NCBI GenBank assembly: GCA_037043455.1
Contig: JAWPHD010008289.1
Location: 1 to 64,000 of the forward strand
From: Cyrtodaria siliqua
Lineage: Eukaryota; Mollusca; Bivalvia; Adapedonta; Hiatellidae
DNA length: 64,000 bases
Direction of reading: 5' to 3'
The notes under the pieces were generated by a model. That model worked only from the letters and a program-made list of their open reading frames with translations, searched no databases and was not told the DNA's origin. This document shows positions 55,941-64,000 of this stretch, one piece after another. The translations under genes were made by a program, and so were the position numbers. Each line of letters opens with the position of its first letter. Position 1 is the first letter of the stretch.

Positions 55941-56341
55941 GTTTATAGACAAATTGTTGGTATCCCTATGGATACGAACTGTGCACCACTTGTCGCAGAT
56001 TTGTTTGTATTTTGCTATGAAAGAGATTTCATGTTGAATCTTTCACCAGATACCCAGGCAGATGTTATTGAAGCATTTAATGACGCCTCTCGGTATCTGG
56101 ATGACATATTGAACATTGACAACCATTTCCTTCCAACTGGGGTTAATAATATTTATCCTAAAGAACTTCAGCTTAACGAAACTAATATATCTGGTAATAA
56201 TGTTTCTTTTCTTGATTTAGATTTCTCGATTGAAAATGGTGAAATAATTAGCAAAATCTATGACAAGAGAGATGATTTTAATTTTGACAGTGTTAATTAT
56301 CTCCACTTGGATGGGGATGTCCTCCGAGCAACTTCTTATGC

Positions 56342-56363
56342 GGGGGGGGGGGGGGGGGGGGGG
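56342..56363 (+). repeat. Run of 22 G
   Basis: A homopolymer inside the family-A RT copy C, at the place where related copies encode 'YGVYLAQL'. Prone to sequencing and assembly length errors; could form G-quadruplex. Confidence 0.9.
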
Positions 56364-57075
56364 TCTCAACTTTTTCGTTTTTCAGGAGCTTGTACTCGAG
56401 TTGAGGACTTTAATATTCGTAATCTTTGTATAACTAAAATCTACTCAATCAGGGTTACCGTTACCATAAACTTCGTAAAACCTTTGCAATATTGTATTAT
56501 CGTAACCCCGATCTTCTTTCCAAATATAAAAATATTTTAAGGACTTTTCTGTGACAAGAACTATCACAATCTGACTTCTATGGTGATGTGATTTATAATG
56601 TTCGTAAGATTTTTGGTCATGATCACTTTCATACTATCTTTGTTAAACTTGTTAAAAAAGTTCTCAAACGAGGATATGACCCTAACATTTTGCAACGTAC
56701 TGCATGCTTGATGGTGGACCCTTTACAGTTTGCACTATGCTTTCCTCTTTAATTGTACAATGACCGGACATGCTGTGGACCTATGATTACGCCTACCTAA
56801 AGTCCACTGGGACGGTGGCTTTGATGTTTGTCTATGATCTTTCTTGTCGTGCCCTTAATGGTTTATTCTCTTGTTGCTCTGGCTTCTGCCAAGTCATTGA
56901 GTGCTTTCATTGTAGCCCTATTGACAACGCTTGTGTGTTTGTGATGTCTTATCTTGTATTGTATTCATCTTTACATATAGTTGTTCTTTGTTTCTTTGTG
57001 TGTTCGTGGTTGACTGTCGTCCTTGAATTCTACGTTTTCTGTTCGATTTGTATATCTACTTTTTATGTTAACATA

Positions 57076-57480
57076 ATTATCACACCTATAATCAAAATGG
57101 CCAACATTCCAATATGGCCGCCATGTTTTCCAATTTAATACATGTTATAATCATGTAGCCCATTCTTTAGTCATTAAGCAATTGACGAATAGACGAAATA
57201 TGATGATATCTAAATATACACATGTTTTTATTGTTCTTTCATTGTTCACCTTATATTAAATGAAACGGTTTAGAATATGCATGCACAATGTTTGCAATGA
57301 TGAAGAATAAAGCAATGTATCTTACTATTAGTCATTGTCTGGGTAAGAGTATAAACGGTTTCCACTAAATTATCAAGGTAATTGATTTTTTAGAGTAAAA
57401 TAAACCGTTTAAATTTTAAACATTTTCACGCAAACAGAAATAAAATCTATTGCATTTAGTTCTACCAAACAAATGAACTA
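57076..57480. other. Non-coding DNA between RT tail and satellite
   Basis: No feature recognised. Confidence 0.5.
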
Positions 57481-57484
57481 ATAG

Positions 57485-58160
57485 TCAAATAAATCCTCCT
57501 GAACATTTAAATGAGATCTTGATCAAAAATCAATTGTATTTAGTTCTTTCAAACACATGAACGAATAGTCAGGTAAATCCTCCTGAACATGTGAATGAGA
57601 TTTTGATCAAAAATCAATAGTATTTAGTTCGTTCAAACAAATGAACTAATAGTCAGGTAAATCCTCCTAAAAATGTGAATGAGATTTTGATCAAAAATCA
57701 ATTGTATTTAGTTCGTTCAAACAAATGAGATTTTGATCAAAAATCAATTGTATTTAGTTCGTTCAAACAAATGAACTAATAGTCAGGTAAATCCTCCTGA
57801 ACATGTGAATGAGATTTTGATCAAAAATCATTTGTATTTAGATCGTTCAAACAAATGAACTAATAGTCAGGTAAATCCTCCTGAACATGGAATGAAATTT
57901 TGATCAAAAATCAATTGTATTTAGTTCGTTCAAACAAATGAACTAATAGTCAGTTAAATCTTCCTGAACATGTGAATGAGATTTTGATCAAAAATCAATT
58001 GTATTTAGTTCATTCAAACAAATTAACTAATAGTCAGGTAAATCCTCCTGAACATGTGAATGAGATTTTGATGAAAATCAATTGTATTTAGTTCGTTCAA
58101 ACAAATGAACTAATAGGCAGGTAAATCCTCCTGAACATGTGAATGAGATTTTGATCATCC
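57485..58160 (+). repeat. 84-bp tandem repeat, about 8 copies
   Basis: The unit 'AATCCTCCTGAACATGTGAA', 'TGAGATTTTGATCAAAAATC', 'AATTGTATTTAGTTCGTTCA' and 'AACAAATGAACTAATAGTCAGGTA' starts at 57492, 57576 and so on. One copy near 57720 is shortened. Contains TGATCA palindromes. Confidence 0.9.
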
Positions 58161-58223
58161 TGATTAGTGTCTTATGGAATTTCGGTGGTTCTACCCAGGT
58201 GCCCGTCCGTACACGAAAATTCC

Positions 58224-58343
58224 CCGGAAGTCAAATTTAACATATTCGTACAAACTATTAATTTCAATGAAACTCTAAAAGGAAACACCGCTCGGAATAC
58301 ATGATGTAGTTACTCTTAACATAGAACCTAAATGCTTTCGAAA
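58224..58343 (+). repeat. Inverted repeat partner of 60712-60835
   Basis: 'CAAATTTAACATATTC', 'AAACTATTAATTTCAAT' and 'CCGCTCGGAATACAT..T' to 'GTTACTCTTAACATAGAACC' match the reverse complement of 60712-60835 at ~85%. The pair brackets opsin exons 4 and 5. Confidence 0.8.
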
Positions 58344-58451
58344 TGTCGCCTTATGATCTTAGCTGTTGGTGTGACTATAAATCCAATTTAGTTCAGTTGG
58401 GTTGTGTATGTATTCATTACCTTCCAATTATCGGTAAGGGTTAGTTTAGTA

Positions 58452-58930
58452 AAAACGAGTATGATAATGGACCTTTGGAAACGGCCGAACACGACACATA
58501 CGAAATATTGCAGCCCGGTTTGATTGAGACTGTTCATGAGCGGTAGTGAAATATGCTAGCTACCGCTTATGCCCTCTAGCCACAGGTTGAGCAGAACTCA
58601 ATATTTATAAAAATCAACAGTACAGATTCTTAACCATATCAAAGATGGCAAGCATATGGCGGTGGATATACAGATATTTGTATCTTTATTTCACCCCCTA
58701 TATCCAGCGGCGTATGGTCCCAGGATCTAATAAAACTATATGCCCCGAAGAGAGAAATAAACAAAAAGGTATTTAGTTGGGAGCAGCGGTTATGAAGCCT
58801 TGCGTATCACAAGTCACAGCCTAAATACTAAATTAAAAAGCAGACAACATATCCTATGAGTGGTTAAACAATACCCAGAGCCTTTTATCGGCCGGAGTAG
58901 TGGAACCACCGAATCGAAAATTAAGTAAGA
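58452..58930. repeat. Tandem duplication, unit 1 (contains H1)
   Basis: Repeated at 59085-59560 with ~93% identity and a 634-bp period. Starts with an inverted H1 copy ('GAGTATGATAATGGACC'...), then 'GGCAAGCATATGGCGGTGGATAT', 'CCCTATATCCAGCGGCGTATGGTCCCA' and 'CTTTTATCGGCCGGAGTAG'. Confidence 0.85.
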
Positions 58931-59084
58931 AAACAAAAGAAATTGAAAATGTACCACCGATCACTAAATATAAGTATCGGGCTCAGCGATCTCCAAAGAT
59001 CGAGAGAATTACGGTATTGATTGCAACGCGGGGAGACGTTTTACTGCCGCCACACTGCACAAGCAACGTCACTGTGATACAAAA

Positions 59085-59560
59085 AATGAGTATGATAATG
59101 GACCTTTGCAAACGGCCGAACACGACACATACGAAATATTGCAGTCTCGGTTTGATTGAGACTGTTCATGAGCGGTTGTGAAATATTCTAGCTACCGATC
59201 ACGCCCTCTAGCCCCGGCTTGAGCAGAACTCAATATTCATAAACATCAACAGTGCAGAATGTTAACCATCCCGAAGATGGCAAGCATATGGCGGTGGATA
59301 TAGCGATATTTGTATCTTTATTTCATCCCCTATATCCAGCGGCGTATGGTCCCAGAATCTAATAAAATGTTATGCCCCGAAGAGCGAAATAAACAAAAAG
59401 GAATTTAGTTGGGAGCAGCGGTTATGAAGCCTGTGTATCACAAGTAACAGTCAAAAGGCTCAATTAAAAATCAGACACATATCCTACGAGTGGTTAAACA
59501 ATATCCAGAGCCTTTTATCGGCCGGAGTAGTGGAACCACCGAATCGCAAATTAAGTTGCG
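59085..59560. repeat. Tandem duplication, unit 2, abutting opsin exon 4
   Basis: Second copy of the block at 58452. It ends 'GAACCACCGAATCGCAAATTAAGT' 47 bp before the exon 4 acceptor side, so branch-point and polypyrimidine sequences are just outside it. Confidence 0.85.
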
Positions 59561-59603
59561 TTTCATATACATTTGATAATCTCAACATTTATTTATATTA
59601 CAG

Positions 59604-59730
59604 ATTCGTCGGGATTCAGCAAAACTGATACGATTGAATATGCGAGATCGACAAAGAAGCAGCAATGGCCTGTTTCAACAATATAGAAACCGAGAGAAAC
59701 GGGTCACTGTGACTGTGCTTCTGATGATAG
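59604..59730 (+). CDS. Opsin exon 4 (ICL3, start of TM6)
   Basis: Encodes residues 234-275 plus one base, between acceptor tatattacag and donor ATAG|GTGAG. It is a highly basic cytoplasmic loop (many Arg, Lys and Gln) ending 'EKRVTVTVLLMI', the usual start of opsin TM6. Phase 0 at its 5' side matches exon 3 and phase 1 at its 3' side matches exon 5. It sits about 50 bp downstream of the second copy of a ~0.63-kb tandem duplication. Confidence 0.9.
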
Positions 59731-60199
59731 GTGAGATCACTGTTTTCGCAAACAATAACACCATTGGCATAATTTAACATCATGTAGCTATATTCAGTGA
59801 ATGTGGCGTAATATATAATACAGTTAAAACATATTTTGAAACTTAACCAGCAATTTATATTCTCAGAAAACATGTTTTCATTATTTTAAAAGGGCACATG
59901 TCGATATTGCTTTATTTGCACACAAAAGAAGTTTAAGATGCGAACTAGAACTACAATCTATAATGGAAGGTTCACCAATACATTGTTTTAATTACTTCAA
60001 TTAATTTAAAAGTAAATCAAGTAAAATAACTCAAACCAAAATCTAAATCATTCAAACTGTACACCTTGTATGCTTATTTCACATACCCTTAAATGCTAAT
60101 GTTCCATGTATTATATTACTACTAGTAATAACATATGAAAAAAATGTTAATTATGCAATGTTTAATATGGAGATCTACAAACCCTACATTTTATTTCAG

Positions 60200-60453
60200 G
60201 TGCATTCTTTCTCAGCTGGACTCCGTACTCAGTAGTAACACTTATAGTTATGTTTGGTAACCCCGACGATATTCCTGCATCTTTAGTAATGGTACCTGCG
60301 CTCTGTGCTAAATCATCAATAGTTTGGAATCCGATTATATATGTCGCACGACATCGAGAATATCGCAAGGCGTGCTTTAAACATCTTACCATTTTTCGCA
60401 ATTCTGCGAAAACAATCTTGGACAGTATCCGAAACACGTGCTTCAAATATTAA
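60200..60453 (+). CDS. Opsin exon 5 (TM6, TM7 with retinal lysine, C-terminus)
   Basis: Encodes residues 276-359 and the TAA stop. TM6 carries 'LSWTPYSVV'. The third extracellular loop reads 'FGNPDDIP', typical of group-4 opsins. TM7 has 'ALCAKSSIVWNPIIYV', with the chromophore lysine at 313 and the NPxxY motif. The 36-residue tail is rich in Arg, Lys and Cys. No canonical AATAAA is evident in the next ~550 bp. Confidence 0.94.
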
Positions 60454-61015
60454 CGAATCAGCATCTTTAAATCGGAGCGAACGTATGTCATTCAATATGA
60501 TACCTTTCCGATATGAAACACAGGTAGAAACGTACAACAATACATACTATTTTAAAAGTTAACAGGTCGATGTTTCCTGCCCTAAATACGTCACATCCAC
60601 GTTGCTCACATAATGGAACTACTGACCTATTTCAGGAAACATGTGGTATGTTTCAATTAAAATCATCATTCAGTTAAAAGTCTATATGTGCTACTAGTGC
60701 GTTCAACTCTGTCGAATGTATTTAGGTTCTATGTTAAGAGTAACTAAATAATGTATTCCGAGCGGTTTTGCCTTTTTAGAAATTGAAATTAATAGTTTGT
60801 TAGAATATGTTAAATTTGAATTTAAAAGCGACATTAAGTTTCCGTTAAAGTTTGATGTATATCTAAAGTTGCGTAAAACACTAGCATTTCAACTGATTTT
60901 CTAGAACTGTCAGTAAATAATACTGACACATCAGCAAGCATCGTATGCTGCTTAACTTTTCCTTTCAAGTTTTATACCTGTTAATGTTCAATGAAAATGT
61001 TGTTCATTATGCTGA
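60454..61015 (+). other. Opsin 3' flank
   Basis: Probably the 3' UTR at first. It contains the inverted repeat partner 60712-60835. No clear polyadenylation signal. Confidence 0.4.
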
Positions 61016-61019
61016 AGAC

Positions 61020-61910
61020 ACTTACTTAAACTGTGGTGTGACACTTAGTTAACCCTTAACCCGCTACATACTTAAACTGTATTGGTGTGACACTTAGGTA
61101 ATCCTTAACCCGCTACATACTTAAACTGTATCGGTGTACCACTTAGTTAACCCTTAACCCGTTACATACTTAAACTGTATTGGTGTACCACTTAGTTAAC
61201 CCTTAACCCGCTAAATACTTAAACTGTATTGGTGTACCACATAGTTAACCCTTAACCCGCTACATACTTAAACTGTATTGGTGTACCACTTCGCGAACGC
61301 TTAACCCGCTAAATACTTCAACTGTATTGGTGTACCACTTAGTTAACCCTTAGCCCGCTACATACTTAAACTGTATTGGTGTACCACTTAGTCAAGCCTT
61401 AACCCGCTACATACTTAACCTGTATTGGTGTGACACTTAGTTCACCCATAACCCGCTACATACTTAAAATGTATTGGTACCACTTAGTTAACCCTTAGCC
61501 CGTTACATACTTAAACTGTATTGGTGTACCACTTAGTTAACCCTTAACCCGCTACATACTTAACCTGTATTGGAGTACCACTTAGTTAACCCTTAGCCTG
61601 CTACATACTTAAATTGTATTGGTGTACCACTTTGTTTACACTTAACCCGCTACATACTTAAACAGTATTGATGTACCACTTAATTAACCCTTAACCCGCT
61701 ACATACTTAAACTGTATTGGTGTACCACTTAGTTAACCCTTAAACCGCTACGTACGTTAACAGTATTGGTGTACCACTTAGTTAACCCTTAACCCGCTAC
61801 ATACTTATGGTGTGAAACTTAGTTAACCTTTAAGCCGTTACATACTTAAAATGTATTGGTGTGATACTTAGTTAACCCTTAACCCGCTACATACTTAAAC
61901 TGCGTTGATC
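61020..61910 (+). repeat. 49-bp tandem repeat, about 18 copies
   Basis: The unit 'CTTAAACTGTATTGGTGTAC', 'CACTTAGTTAACCCTTAACC' and 'CGCTACATA' is repeated at 49-bp spacing (61120, 61169, ...). Several copies are shortened or substituted. TTAACCCTTAACCC within each unit superficially resembles telomere repeats but the period is 49. Confidence 0.92.
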
Positions 61911-62048
61911 CCTTGGAAGCAACAAATACGAACAAGAGATAAAAGTAGCAGACTCGGTTTTATTGAGTCTGTTCATCAGAGGTAATCTTAAGTGCAGCAC
62001 CTCTCACACCTCCTAGCACCGGCTTAAGCGATATTCTACTTTAAAGTC
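61910..62048 (+). repeat. Dispersed hairpin repeat H2
   Basis: 'GATCCCTTGGAAGCAACAAA', 'GCAGACTCGGTTTTATTGAG', 'TCTGTTCATCAGAGGTAATC' and 'CACCTCCTAGCACCGGCTTAA'. The most complete copy of H2; it directly abuts the 49-bp array. Confidence 0.7.
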
Positions 62049-62975
62049 ACACAAATATATGCTTGTTTTGAGGCGAGGTATTAGATTAGTTTGATAACAT
62101 ACATTATTACACCAGGCAATGCCCATTTACACGTATGATAAGATGGTCTATATATTTCTTGATCCATCTTGAGTTGCGTTCAAATATGTTATTTTAATTA
62201 ATGGTAGTTAGTTACAATTGTCTCAAGTAGCATTATATACTCCTTAAAATAAGTTAAGGACCGCAAGAATATTTCTCCATATGCTTAGCAGTGAAATTGA
62301 CTACAAACCATTTTCAAACGGTTACACAGAATATGTAAGCAATGTTGCAATAAACTGGACATTGTCAGGTCTTCTGCATTAGATGAAAGTACAAAATAGT
62401 GATATAAATTGTTCTGTTAATTAAAGAGAGTCCGAGATTTTCAATAATTTCTAAAAATCATTAATTTGACCCAAAACACCAATACTAAAAGTTGTAATAT
62501 GCTTTGTCAATTATTCATTGATTTTAATCACTACCAATGGAACTTTAGACACAAAATGGTAATTTCCCCCAAAATTGACTATCCTTTGACAGTTTAAATG
62601 GATTTGCATACACCGAACAGTTTCGAAAAACTATGATTTTTTATCCCAAGCAAAATGAAATAAATTGTCAAGACCTATTGCATATTTGACAATGAAAGCT
62701 TATCTGTAGAGTTATTCTAAAGAAAATTGTAACGAATGTTTGTTAAGAAATGAATAGTCAAGAAAATAATACGAAATAACAATTTTCGGTGAAAAAAAGC
62801 ATTTTATTAAAATTTCAATCTGAATTTTTAAATCAGTTTTTGTGAGTGTAAAATGTTCCTAAAGAATGCAGAAACACGAAACAGTTTCCATTTTTGGAAT
62901 GTATATTTAAACTTGCGTGTTGATGCAAACTTTAATCGTATTGAAATAAAGAAGGGATGGTCCTTAACTTATTTT
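62049..62975. other. Non-coding DNA
   Basis: No gene recognised. Confidence 0.5.
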
Positions 62976-62979
62976 GAGG

Positions 62980-63062
62980 AGTATAGTTCAGTGGATAGAG
63001 CACCTGACTTAAAACCAGAAGGTCGTGTGTTCGAGACCCGAAGGAGGCTAACTTTTTTTCTG
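62980..63062 (+). other. tRNA-like sequence with Pol III-type boxes
   Basis: 'TAGTTCAGTGGATAGAGCAC' (A box) and 'GTGTTCGAGACCC' (B box) are followed by TTTTTTT. An anticodon-loop-like CTTAAAA is present, but the acceptor arms do not pair and the anticodon stem has mismatches. Better read as a tRNA pseudogene or SINE head than a functional tRNA. Confidence 0.45.
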
Positions 63063-64000
63063 TAAAAAACGGTGTTACCTGTGTATTGGTACGATGTGCA
63101 CTGGTCGATGTCTATACAGTACATGATTTCCTGCTCTCTTAAATACCCGATTTCGACATGAGCTGGCGAACATAAAGTTACAAATAAGGACACGCCTACA
63201 AAGTAGAAATCGATTGATATAGACAGGGTGAAATCTAAGTATCAGAGAAAACCGAATGAAATAAACGAAAATCTAAAATAAACAGCAAAGTTATATATTA
63301 ATTTTAAGAAAATGGTATTAGTTACCTTTTACTTGTACGCGAATTCATGAACACGGGAGTAAATCAGAGACCAGATGATTCGCGAAAATAATGTGATTTA
63401 CAGTATGCATGTATCAACTATCTGATTGATCAAGTTCCGAGAGTGATATCAATAGCCGCACTTTGTCTAACTGTTTTTTTTATATTATCATGATTATACA
63501 AGTGGATAATTAAAAAAACTATTCATGTTAATATTGAAAACACATTTAATACCTGTAATTTTTAAAAAATATACTTTTACATTGAATAGACATCTACAAA
63601 CGTCATTGTTAGATAGTTTGTTGATATATATATTGTTACACTTTTTGAAGTCACAATTTGTAGATAAGACTTTCATAATTTTAAGTGGTACGTACAAAGG
63701 AGAGTGTTGGAACGTAGAGGGTAATTATTATTAATCGGGGTAATTGTTATCGTTTTGGGTACTTATTATTTTACAACTGGTCAATTAATTGCTATCATAT
63801 CATAATAATGAATCGAGTATGATAAGAACAATTTCAATTGTTGTCCATTCCTTAAGCATGCTATACAGTCAAATTCTTCCGTCAAAATTATATAATCGTT
63901 TTCAGAAATTAGGGCATATATATGTCTATTCAGTCCAATAATTTGGCCTGGTGGTGTTCATTGTTCAACTATTGGGATGTTTGCTATCATATCATAATAA
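63063..64000. other. Non-coding DNA to the window end
   Basis: AT-rich; nothing supported. 'GCTATCATATCATAATAATGA' near 63791 recurs in part at the very end (63981-64000). Confidence 0.4.

Larger units (their letters stand above)
55935..57075 (+). mobile_element. RT family A copy C, 3' part
   Basis: Continues the RT interrupted at 34404: 'YRQIVGIPM', 'SRYLDDILNIDN' (catalytic box, ~56090-56125), 'IYDKRDDFNFD' and 'TRVEDFNIRNLCITK'. A run of 22 G (56342-56363) replaces the usual 'YGVYLAQL' codons. Beyond 56540 the frame is broken by small indels. The 3' tail runs to about 57075 and ends with the family's 'TGTTCGATTTGTATATC' terminus, although part of the usual ~500-bp tail is missing (the 'CACTTACCC...CATGATC' part). 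Confidence 0.82.
7276..60453 (+). other. Peropsin-like opsin gene, five coding exons
   Basis: Spliced gene for a retinal-binding seven-helix receptor of 359 residues, assembled from exons 7276-7618, 19497-19685, 33320-33486, 59604-59730 and 60200-60453. All introns are GT-AG and the phases (1,1,0,1) join without a break. Seen in the product: TM1 Asn61, TM2 Asp89, DRY at 140-142, cysteines 116 and 193 for the TM3-ECL2 disulfide, Glu187 at the bovine-181 counterion position, Tyr119 at the bovine-113 position, Schiff-base Lys313 and NPxxY at 319-323. The ECL2 stretch 'INWR...SYTM' and the TM7 'AKSS' resemble peropsin (RRH), which in other animals is a photoisomerase-like pigment. Neuropsin (Opn5) or another tetraopsin is the main alternative. 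No frameshift or stop is seen, so the gene is probably functional despite introns full of transposons. The UTRs and promoter are not identified. Confidence 0.92.

Noticed and set aside
61020..61910. Interstitial telomeric sequence
   Set aside because: TTAACCC occurs only as part of a 49-bp unit, not as a hexamer array.
62980..63062. Functional tRNA gene
   Set aside because: A and B boxes are present, but acceptor and anticodon stems do not pair properly.

Overview
The window is animal genomic DNA, most likely from a bivalve mollusc. It is AT-rich and gene-poor, has spliced coding sequence and GT-AG introns, and is dominated by transposable elements. It also carries the degenerate 'AAGGGCCATAACTCTG'-type repeats that I associate with bivalve genomes. 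I found no prokaryotic features.

The one host gene I can support is a five-exon opsin on the + strand (7276-60453, 359 codons). It is closest in motifs to peropsin (RRH) of the group-4/tetraopsins. All exon junctions have GT/AG signals and compatible phases. The gene keeps the retinal-binding lysine in TM7, DRY, NPxxY, the ECL2 glutamate counterion site and the disulfide cysteines. Its introns are 11.9, 13.6, 26.1 and 0.47 kb and hold nearly everything else in the window.

Region by region: 1-7275 holds upstream repeats and a decayed reverse transcriptase. Intron 1 (7.6-19.5 kb) holds an APE-RT LINE (9841-13376, one frameshift) whose N-terminus carries a 2A-like motif, a LINE ORF1 fragment, and two nested copies of a second RT family ('family A'). 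Intron 2 (19.7-33.3 kb) holds a 58-bp satellite, two copies of a MITE with perfect 19-bp inverted ends, a 3.2-kb element with ~0.4-kb inverted arms, nested SINEs and LINE remnants. Intron 3 (33.5-59.6 kb) holds a 21.5-kb Polinton/Maverick (34405-55934). Its ends are AGT...ACT and it is flanked by an exact 6-bp duplication (ACCACC). It is inserted inside a family-A RT reading frame, which becomes continuous when the Polinton and one ACCACC are removed. Downstream are an 84-bp satellite, a ~0.63-kb tandem duplication abutting opsin exon 4, the last two exons, and an 18-copy 49-bp satellite.

The Polinton encodes recognisable but decayed proteins: protein-primed-type family B DNA polymerase, packaging ATPase, double-jelly-roll major capsid protein, penton, adenovirus-type cysteine protease, DDE integrase with chromodomain, a zinc-finger plus phospholipase-A2-like protein, small hydrophobic capsid-associated proteins, a fibre-like protein, and a cysteine-rich possible late transcription factor. 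A short TCTA(A) motif set in AT-rich DNA lies 4-17 nt upstream of most of its virion-gene start codons, in the right orientation for each strand. This resembles the late-promoter motif described for mavirus and its giant-virus host. Many stops and frameshifts show the element is a fossil. It was later hit by two more family-A RT copies, one of them cleanly inside the integrase.
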